A DNA stretch of 64,000 nt from Engraulis encrasicolus (taxonomy: Eukaryota > Chordata > Actinopteri > Clupeiformes > Engraulidae): positions 56,865,833 to 56,929,832 of the forward strand of contig NC_085858.1 of the NCBI RefSeq assembly GCF_034702125.1. Reading direction: 5' to 3'. Positions 22,246 through 32,700 of the stretch are shown in pieces. A program made the translations under genes and the position numbers. Numbering within the stretch: the stretch's first letter is position 1; each line of letters starts with the position of its first letter. The notes beneath the pieces are model-generated. The model made no database searches, was not told the DNA's origin, and saw only the letters and a list, made by a program, of their open reading frames with translations.

Positions 22246-22305
22246 CTTTTAATTCTTTTGTACTCTCAATGAAATGTATCATTGAGAGTACAAAAGAATT
22301 AAAAG
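22246..22305. repeat. Perfect 27-bp hairpin
   Basis: The arm starting CTTTTAATTCTTTTGTACTC (27 bases) is followed by a 6-base loop AATGTA and an exact reverse complement of the arm. It lies between the candidate noncoding exon and the first coding exon of copy B. It is not part of a longer terminal-repeat element that I can see. Confidence 0.9.
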
Positions 22306-22675
22306 GTGGAGTAAATGCAACCATCTAGACTGCTACCCCCAGCAGCTCCAGCAGACCCTCCGCTCATAGCTACTTGCTTTACAGATGAGAAGGTGCTGGC
22401 TGAGGTGTTTCACTGGTATACAATCTATATTTTTTTTTTTAGCAAGATCTGCAATGCATGTTACCAGGATAGGAGAATGAAATTAGTTTGATTCATTACA
22501 CTTGTTTTCAATGAGTTAATTTTCCAGACTTAATTCCTCATAAATAATTCATTGGTAAATGTCCCAGTTACAATTATTATATTAGGAAGGGTAACTAAAA
22601 TGGCTGGAGAATAGGGAATAGGGGGCAGCAAGGTGAACTCCTGACGTGCTCAGCCATTATCATACTGCTCTACAG

Positions 22676-23073
22676 CAGGGATGTCAAACTCAGGCCCAGG
22701 GGCCAAATCTGGTCCGCGGAGTCATTTTATTGGGCCCGCGATATCATTTCAGATGTGTATTAGAGTTGGCCCACATACACCATTAATGTGTGACTTGAAC
22801 ATGAAAGCATTAAGTTTATTTATGAAGTATTAAATTTCGTGCATCACAGGAATATTAGTCGGCCCAGGCCAGTGAAACAGCTTGCACACAAATGCAACAG
22901 AATATGTGCTGGCACCTTTGAACTATGATGGGAATCTGTTAGTGACATTTAAATATGAGAATTAAGTGTGCGCGGAATTTTAGTCCGTTTTTTAAATGAA
23001 TATTGAGTTTGTCTCGCGGCTTTGCACCAGATTTAGATTTTGGCCCTCAGTCAATTAGAGTTTGACATCCCTG
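22676..23073. mobile_element. hAT MITE, 398 bp
   Basis: The termini CAGGGATGTCAAACTC at the left and GAGTTTGACATCCCTG at the right are perfect 16-bp inverted repeats of a widespread vertebrate hAT type. The flanks CTCTACAG and CTCTAGGG match at 6 of 8 positions. Non-autonomous. Confidence 0.8.
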
Positions 23074-23402
23074 CTCTAGGGACTATAATCACTACCCAGA
23101 ACCCAAATTACACTAAGTAACTTGAGTTAAAAGCAACTGCTAAGTTTAATGTAATGAAATGTACTGTTTTACTGTCTGTCCTTCAATTGTAAATGTGCAT
23201 TGGCATTGTGTATGAACATTTTGTTTGTAAGCTTATGTTGGCAAGGTAAAATAAATAATTTATATCAGCACATTACTTGGTGTGCATGTGCATATGTGCA
23301 TGTGTCTTACATCACACTTGTTAATTCCCGAGTCGCTGCAGCTGTCTTGTCATCAAATAACAGAAGCGGGTGTTCCCACAACATTCACATTATTGGAGAC
23401 AA

Positions 23403-23410
23403 TATAAATA
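23403..23410 (+). promoter_or_regulatory. Alternative TATA-like box near copy B start codon
   Basis: TATAAATA lies 149 bp before the ATG. Starting here would leave several ATG triplets (around 23446-23480) ahead of the signal-peptide ATG, so I favour the upstream promoter at 21796, but a short-leader transcript is possible. Confidence 0.3.
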
Positions 23411-23551
23411 GCATTGCACATCTAGAGCACCTCCCTATCAATTAAATGCATTGTTCTTCTGTGTCTGTGATGGTGCAATGCTGTGTAGATATCAGGAGCT
23501 GAGGAGTGTCCCAAGTCCTGCTTGAGATAGAGATCTGGTGCAGCAGTCACC

Positions 23552-23710
23552 ATGACCTCCACCGTGTCTCTGTGTGTGCTGGCCACGGCGCTGATGATGA
23601 TGATGATGATGGGTAAGACCTTCATAAACTGGTTAAGCCAGATTCCTACACACGAGCACAACCAGATACACACACACACATACAGACACACACACACACA
23701 CGCACAAACA

Positions 23711-23741
<31 letters not shown>

Positions 23742-26700
23742 GTTCACACACATAAACAGACACACACTGGATGCTACTAAATAGTTCACTGCTTGTGCCC
23801 TCTACTGGTACTCATAGTCGATGATCTTTTTGTCAAACAGGTGAACCATCAGCGGCACAGTGGCAAGGTAGGCGATGAGTTCCCATATTATTTTTCTGTA
23901 AACAACTCTCTTGATGTCTCTATCACCTGCGACTATTTGATTGAAAGTATTTAGTAGTTTGTTTTTCTATACAGATAGCAAACACACAAGTTGACAAAAT
24001 ACAAATATGTTTATACATAACTTATTGATAAGAAATACGTTGATACAAAAACAAGAGCAATTAGATATGGCAACCTAGCTGATTTTAAATGTTACTTCTT
24101 ACTTGTTTTTTCTGGCCACAGTCCTTAACCCTGAGACTGTGTCAGACAGATATTCCCACAGGGTTACTTGTGAGAACTGATACAGCCCATTTCCAAACAG
24201 GATAGACAGGCTCTGTACTACATACTAACTTAATAAGATTACGTCTTCCTGGAGATTTTCTAGATGAATAGTCGTGGGCATTTATATTGAGAAATATAGA
24301 GCCATTGAAAGAAGCTCATAAGCACTTGCAACTAATAATAAATGCATGTATAGGCAAGGCAAGTTTATTTGTAAATAAATAATCGTTTTATACACAGATG
24401 CAGAAAAGAAACATATAGCATTTTATTTGATCATAATTGCTAAGTGAGGAAGGGGTAGGTAGGCTGCTCAACCACCCCCACACCCCCACCCCACACACAC
24501 ACACACACCGCTTCCAAGACCTTAACGCTATTGGGAGGGAAAGTAATCTCATCGCCCCCTGCGGGCAACGTTCCAAGCCCCTGCAACAAATGAATGGGTT
24601 TTTTCTTTGAAAAATTACATCTCGGCCCTGACGACGAAGTAGAAGTAGTGGCAGTCATATTATAGGCAAGTTGGCCCGTTTTATCGAATCAGGTGGTAAA
24701 ATGTTCGTTTTTTTCACTGATCTTGATATTGTGTACGCTGAAAAATGTGTCTGGTGCTATAGTTCCTAGTCATATCTTTGTGGGATTTTTTTTAAAACTC
24801 GTCTATGGGAGTTTCAATAGGATCGCCCTGGTGTTTGGAACGTAACCGCTAGGATCGCTGTTTTCCACTTTCCCTCCCAATTTCTCTCAGGCTAATAAAG
24901 TCCGATAATCTGAAGCTGGCTAATAGTAACCTCTAATGAACCATACTGATCTCTTTCACCAGGAACACCAATAATGACACATACTGTACTGATCTCTTTT
25001 ACCAGGAACACCAATGCCAACTGCACCAGCAACTGAAGAGCCATCAACTGACACACCCTTCGCGCCAACACCAGCACCAGCCACCAATCCACCACCAACT
25101 ACTCCACCACCACCCCCAGCCACCAATCCACCAACTACTCCACCACCACCCCCAGCCACCAATCCACCACTAAGCACCCCACCACCACCTCCAGCCACCA
25201 ATCTACCAACTACCCCACCACCACCCCCAGCCACCAATCCACCAACTACCCCACCACCACCCCCAGCCACCAATCCACCAACTGCTCCACCCCCACCCCC
25301 AGCCACCAATCCACCAACTACTCCACCACCACCCCCAGCCACCAATCTACCAACTACCCCACCACCACCCCCAGTCTCCAATCCACTACTAAGCACCCCA
25401 CCCGCAGCCTCCAATCCAACTCCCACACCAACCACCCCTGCCCCAACCGGCATCCCACCCGGAATACAAACAACAACCACTCCCACTACACCAGCTTTAT
25501 CCACTACCACACCACCAACAAACACCACCACCACACAGTCAACAACAACACCAGGTACGTATAGTACATCTAGACCTACTGTCAGTGTTGGGAGTAACGC
25601 GTAATTTACTATAATTTAATTGCTTTTGGCAGTAACGTGGGCGCTGTGGCGCAGCACGCTAAGCCCCCATGTCTACTTTCACTTCTCATGAGCCCGTCGT
25701 ACTGAGATTTTTCTACATGCCCCTATTCTAGAATACTTGTGAGTTCCACATCCATTTGTTTCAGTGGAGGTAAAGCGAAAGTAATTTGATGCTGCGCTGA
25801 AATCCAACTATGCAATCCATTCCGAGTCCCAACCAGTTATGCGAGGTCATGAATGAAACTGTATGCTGTATTGCAAATGCCATATCCTCTGTTGTGCTCG
25901 CTAATGAGGACATATTGGTAAAATACACGACCAAAAACAGAGTTTGGGTATCGGCACAGCAGCAACAGCCTTAGTGAAGTAATTGGAAATATAACGTGGG
26001 AGAACGACATTTTAAAACATCTTACTGTCTGCATTAGGTAGAGTCTAGTCAAATCCTTAATGGCGCCATGTTAGATTAGATTCCACTTTATTGACATTGA
26101 TATTATAAATAGGCCAACGGGGAAATCCTGATACGACGGTGCAATAGGCTCATCATGAGATATTCCATAGACATAGGACTATAGTTTGCACAGATGAACA
26201 TATTAGTAATTAGTCTTTTCACACAGCCTAGGCTTACAACCAGGGGAAGCAGGTGTATGAGGTGTGCTAGTTCACTGGTTGAACATGGGTCATTTCACGT
26301 GAAATCAGACACTTTAGGACCCGACCAACACAGATTTAAATCATACTTGGTGTGCTTTTTTAGTAGCAAGGTAGCACCCCAGAACTGCATTTGTATGAAT
26401 ATTAAGGGAGAAACAGAGTAGGGAAGGTTTAGATACGAGGGTAGGACACTATACATTCAGCCTTGAACATTTAAAAATTGAATATCAAAAAAAGTATATT
26501 TTAAAATGTCTGCTTTCTTGTCTAAATGTAGCCTGTCAGGTCATGAACAACACCTGAAAATGGTGAGTGTGGTTTTTTATTAATTTAAGAGATAATGGGA
26601 CATAAAGGTTGAAATGAGTTGTAATGAAGTAGTAATAGAGTAGTGTCAGGGACATGGCTGGACTGGCCATCTGGCATAAAGGGCATTTTCCCAGTGGGCC

Positions 26701-29700
26701 CTGCACCCTCGTGGGTCCCTATTCCAGGTACTCAAAGGGTACTTATGCATTATGTACAAAAGACACATCTGCTGCATCAAATGCACTGATGGAGTACAAC
26801 ATGAGAGCGTAGCCACTGTTTCTCTCTTTAAAGTAAAGGGAGGCACAGGTGCCTGTACAGGGATGTTCAAACATTCAGAAATCATCATTTGGTGTATATA
26901 AATGAACATCTGCCTTAGTTTGTAAAACCTGGAACCATGGGCACTTACCATTTTTGTTGCATACAGGGTTGCCAGATGAGGCTGATAATTTCCATCCCAA
27001 AATATGCTCAAAAGCCGAGTGGAAGTTATAAATCCCGCCCAATTCTATTGATTTCTATGGCCAAAAATTGGGCGGGGTTTCCAGCAAAATGCCATTTTTA
27101 CCCGCAGACGGCCATCCTAAGCAGCCCAATTGGCAACACTGGTTGCATATTCTGATAGACATGCTGTCATGTGATATCATATTACTATGGTATTACCATA
27201 TTATTACTATGTGATCTGCGCGATGCTATATTTTTGAGTCCCATTATCTCTGAAATGAAAAAAGTACCAAACACCAGGATTGCAGGTCATGACATTGTAG
27301 GCTATGTTTAGACAAGGAACTGGCCATTTTAGACTATACGTTTTTTTGATATTCAATTTTTAATTTTTCAATTAATTCATATTCTGAGTTGTATTCCATG
27401 CTGTTTGTGTAATTTGTAGAGCCAGAAAAGAGCTTTCAAACAACACCACAGACATCTCTTTGTGACTTACACTGACTGATATAATCAAGGCTGAATGTAT
27501 AGTGCCCTGCCCTCATATGTAAACCTTTGCTAGTCTGTTTCTCCCTTAAAGTGATACTGTCCCATTTTCAGTAGCAAGAACTGCATTTGTGTGAATCTGA
27601 CTCCAACATTAAAGTGATACTGTCCCATTTTTGGAAATTAGCTTATTTTACACCTCCCCTTGAGTTAAATAATAGGTTTTCACCACTCTCCTGTACTTTC
27701 AACCGTTCTCTGGGTATGGCAGTGCAAACTTTACCTCCAAGCTAGCAGTTAACATTGAGTCCTATGAGACCAGCTGGCGGCTAACTGGTCTCAAAGGACT
27801 CAATATTAACTGCTAGCTTTGGAGGTAAAATTTGCACTGCCATACCCAGAGAACGGTTGAAAGTATGGGAGAACGGTAAAACCCTATTATTTAACTCAAG
27901 GGGAGGTGTAAAATAAGCTTATTTCCAAAAATGGGACAGTATCACTTTAATGTTGGAGTCAGATTCACACAAATGCAGTTCTCGCTACTGAAAATGCACA
28001 GCAAGTATGATTGAAATCTGTGTCGGTCGGGTCCCAAAGTGTCTGACTTCACGTGAAATGACCCAAATACCTTTTCCTGCGAAAAGTAAAGTAACCAGTA
28101 ACAAGTTACTTTTAAAATTTAGTAATAAGTAAAGTAACTCAACTGCAATTGAAAGCAGTAACTAAAGTTAAGTACCCTATTACTTTTTAAAAGTAACTTA
28201 GCCAACACTGCCTACTGTTATGATTCATGACCAATTTGTTTCTCGGTTGAGGATACCTGTATTATTGTATTGTTCCTCAACATTACTACCAACATGGCAT
28301 CATGACTTGCGTTAAGATAACACGCTGATTTGAACCGACTATCGAGTGTGTCCAATACGCCTTTCCAAGTTAAGGCGTGCTCCACAAACGCCTTGTGACA
28401 GGTTAGGTTTAGGTATGGTTTTGGTCTGGGCACAATTTCGTAAGATATTCGCCAATCCCTTGCTTATTTCGCTGTTCTTGGCAAAAGTAAAGAAGCAGAA
28501 ACATTACTTTACTGATAGGTTAGGGTTATGGGTGGCTTTGGTCAGAGCACAGCAGAGCATTTTCACGTTTAGCAACAGAAATTCGCAGTGGCAAAACAAA
28601 GTCGCCGACACAGAAGGAAAGCTATGCAAACCTTGTCACGTGACAAAAATGCATGAAAGTGCTTTGCCATTGCGTTTGAGGAGCACGATTTAACTTCAAA
28701 AGGCGTCGCACCAACACACAGAATGCACTAGCGTCTGATTCATACGCAAAATCATGTGGTCAGCCTGTAACTACTTATTTTACTCTAGGGATTGACCCTT
28801 GTCATTCGTACACTGTGCTGGATGATGAATGGAGGGCTGCAAATAACACAATCCATGAAGACCCCAACAACTGGAGGTGTGATGGCTATTGGGATGGCTT
28901 GAATGGCTTGAATGGCTATTATGGTAGTAATGTCTGGTACCGCATGTACTACAGAGGGACCGATGCCCACATGCCAGAGTACTGCGTGGGGATGTACCGC
29001 TGTGGTACCCATGCTCCTCTCTGGCTCAATGGAAACCACTCCCACGTCGGAGAGGGGATTGTGACCCGTCAGGTCTGTGGTCACTGGAAGCAGAGATTAC
29101 CTAATGAGAGTGACTGCTGCAAGTTTTCATACAATATTCGAATCAAAGCATGTCCAGGAAACTACTATGTGTATGAACTTCACAGTCCATACAGATGCTC
29201 TTTGGCTTACTGTACAGGTGAGTGAATGAGATCAAAAAGGATAGAAGTCTTTAAATGGCACTGCATCTTGACTCATATTCATTACATAAATAACCGGTAT
29301 AGTACTTGTAACAGTCCTGATCCATGACTGACCTTGGCTTTTTCAGATGTTGGTGACAGTGCTCTAAACATGAACACAACTCTTGGACCAGCACTAAATC
29401 CAAATACAACAGGTACAGTGTTTCCCATACATTGAGGAAACTATGGCGGCCCGCCATAGTTTAAATTTGGCCGCCATAGTTTCCAAAAATGTAAAAAAAA
29501 AAAAAAAATAAAAAAAAAAAAAAATTTTTTTTTTTTTTTTAAATGATTTCGGTTTTTGTTAATGAATTACGATTTCCTTTACATTTTCCTCCTGGAGTGT
29601 ATACATCCTATAGAGAACACCACAACTGCTTGAAAGACAGAGGGATCAAAAGCCTAGTCAAGTTGTTGTAGTTAACTTGGGTTTGGGAGTAATAAAAAAA

Positions 29701-32700
29701 AAAATGGACAGTTGGGATGAGTTTACTAACACTCCCCAGGCTTTGTTTTACAGTTGTAATGAGTTAGGTGACAGTAATTAGTTGGGTGACATAAATGTGT
29801 AATATGTTGTTCAGCCCTTTTAATGGGAGGAATTTTGAAAAACTGGCCTGTTACCAGCACCCCTCATGTAATAATAATGATAATTTCATGACAAGTCGCT
29901 TGAATGTATACGCCTATGTGTGTGTGGGGGAAAAGGCATAGCCTACCCTCTTAGACCCTTTTTGTCTATGCGTTAACAATTTCACAGTGCTCTTATCTCT
30001 GCTCCTATTTTGTTTTATTATTTTTTTCATTACATACACCCCTGCATGAGGGACGAATGAAACTGTGTTGTAAACACAAATGATTCACTGTACTGCATTT
30101 TTATTTTATTTATAATATAAATGACAATGTACTACTAGGCTATTATACATGTCATGGGTAAAATCTTATGTAGCCTTATTTCTCAAAGTACAAATGGCTG
30201 AAATGTAGGCCTATAGTTTCTCCATGCGCCAATGTCATACTGTACTCATTGTTTTGCCGTTTTGCATTTACGCTGCGTAAATACAACCTCCCCCACCCCG
30301 CCCCCCCACCCCGCCCCCAAGGCCAGCGTGAAAAGCAGCATTAACTAGTTTAAGCGGTTTTAATTTTTGACCTGTACTTATGAGATATTTGATCTGTATT
30401 TATGTTTACAGCTGTATTTTACCCCTTCGGAGCACAGGACATAATGAATCAACGTGCACTTGATGGATATTCTCCTGCAATCAACCTACTTGAACCATTC
30501 ACTTTTTTTGGACAAACACACAACCAGATATTTGTGGGTACACTCAAACACTTTTCTATGTCCTTTTTAAAATGTACCCTAAACAGATTGTACTTTTGCT
30601 TCTTGGATTACTTCAATGTATTATGTTTCATATTGAAGTATTACTTGCCATGTTATTTTTGGCAATTAGTAAATACTATGCATGTCTGTTGGAGAGTTGT
30701 TGATTTCCATTGTCAAATTTGATGCACAGTAGAGGCAGTAACTAGGATCTACTGGAGACCTGCACCAGTCACTTAAAAAAAAGATGTAATGGCACACAAA
30801 GGTGTAGCCTTCTTAAAATGTTGTACAATTGTGAATAAGGATGAATCGGATGGTAAAAATTTAATTCTTGAAAATTCTGTTTTAGGTGAACAACAACGGT
30901 GACCTCACCTTTGACAGTGGCTTTTACAGATGGTACCCTTACAGATTCCCAGGATACGGGCAGAGAGATCTGATTGCCCCATTCTGGACCGACATGGACA
31001 ATAGACTAGGAGGCACCGTATCCTACCGCCAGTACACCAGTGGCAGTGTCTTGCAGCAAGCCACCGCAGACATCAACCAGTACTTCCCTGCCATTAGCTT
31101 CTCCGCTACCTGGGTCTTTGCTGCTACATGGGACAGAGTCCCCTACTATTCTGGATCAAAAACTGTAAGTCACCAACAACTGTTGTCTGCTTGTGTGATC
31201 ATACATAGCCTTTTGCTTTGCAACTACGTATAAACACAGTACTATACACCATCTGTGTCACACAGAACAAACTATGACCGAATCCCATTTCTAATTTCTA
31301 CCCCTACCCCTATGCCTTCCCCTTGGCCCTCTTCCCTTTGAATGTAGCAGTAAGGGGCAGGGCTTGAAACACACCGCCTTCGAATTGAGACACCTCTTCA
31401 ACAATAGCAGATTGACACTCACAGCATTCACAACTTCCATGCATTAGTTGACATTAATAGCAATTTTGTGTGTGCATTTCACAGAGACAATGACCATTAC
31501 ACATTGGGACAATGTTTTAGAATTATATTCATATTAGGAGACATTTATTTATGTCCTCTTACTTTTTTCAAATTCAAGCGATGAATAATTTTCCACTGAG
31601 TAAGTATGTATGTATGTGCAGGGCTCTAAATTACCGGTAATACCGGCCAATCGGCCAAATGCTGGTGAAATTTCAGTTTGGCTGGTACAAAAGACCAACT
31701 CACTAGACACTTTGACCCATTAGTGAGTGTGTGTTTGGCTAGTAAGATTAACATCGACAAGCCATTTTGGCTGGTGATTTAAAAAGTCAATTTAGGACCA
31801 TGTATTTTGGCTTACTTAGAAGTAACTTCTGGTGACTCCTGTGTGCTAACATCTCTTTAAAGGAGGCATCATTCCAAGTGGTTCTGGTCTCAGGTGGACA
31901 ATACACGTTCGTCATTATGAACTACGGTTTCATTTCCCGATCTCGCTGGAATTACCAGGTATATAACTTGTATATGCAAAATAATAAGGAAGGAATTTAC
32001 CTAATATTGAATAAAACAAAACATTGAATGTTTGGTAATATTTTCTATTGTAAGCACATTGAATGAGAATTAAGTATGGTAATCATACATTTATTAGGAG
32101 CATGTTTCAAAATACCCAAAAAGCACTACAAAACGTTCTTAAAAGTACTCTACTCTAAAACAGAATGATGCATATAGAAAAACATAGTAACATGATACAG
32201 ATTTAACTTTCAACTTGGACAATTTCCGTTATATTTTTCAGGCTGGCTATGACACTATCAACTCCCCATATCATTTTTCAATTCCTGGATCGTTTACAAA
32301 GAATGTGAACTTGTTCAACACAAGCAATGTTGATGTACCTGGACGGTGGGTATTCAGAACAGATCACGGTTCAAGGGGTTGTCATTTCAATGGTAGGTTT
32401 TCAATAACATGGTAGGCTACACTTTTCATGTTGTAGACTGGTTTGCCAGGCTACTGATTGGACACAAACTCTTTGACTTTAATCAGAGTCGGGACACGCG
32501 ATATTGGAGTTTTAAATAATTGGCCTACAGAAATTATGATCACCAGAGACGTTAGGTAGTCTCTCCTGGCTTAAAAAAAAGACTTCCAGTCATATTGTAT
32601 TCCCACTGCATTGTTAAAAGGTACACTGTGCAGGAAATGGTCAAAAAAGGTACTGTAACTATGCTGCTCATTAAAACTGGGCTGCCTATTGCCAAATTTG

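Larger units (their letters stand above)
26287..28064. mobile_element. Inverted-repeat element with internal palindromes
   Basis: The ends GGGTCATTTCACGTGAAATC (26287) and their complement, ending at 28064, extend inward as imperfect inverted arms of at least 100 bp (AGACACTTT, GGACCCGACC, ACACAGATTT). Further inverted blocks pair 26410-26510 with 27340-27550. It lies wholly inside the hAT element at 25583-28210. I cannot assign a superfamily, and no clear target duplication is seen. Confidence 0.6.
25583..28210. mobile_element. hAT element, 2.6 kb, host of nested insertions
   Basis: The termini are CAGTGTTGGGAGTAACGC and, at the right, the inverted AGCCAACACTG preceded by AAAAGTAACTT. They are flanked by the perfect octamer CCTACTGT (25575-25582 and 28211-28218). 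Its interior contains at least two other repeats (26287-28064 and 26964-27141). It begins 28 bp after the donor of the stalk exon. No transposase recognised. Confidence 0.75.

Noticed and set aside
24956..25534. 192-codon minus-strand open frame rich in Gly/Val over the stalk exon
   Set aside because: It is the mirror image of the Pro/Thr repeat. CCACC-type codons read as GGTGG give Gly/Val without stops. No start context or gene structure supports it.
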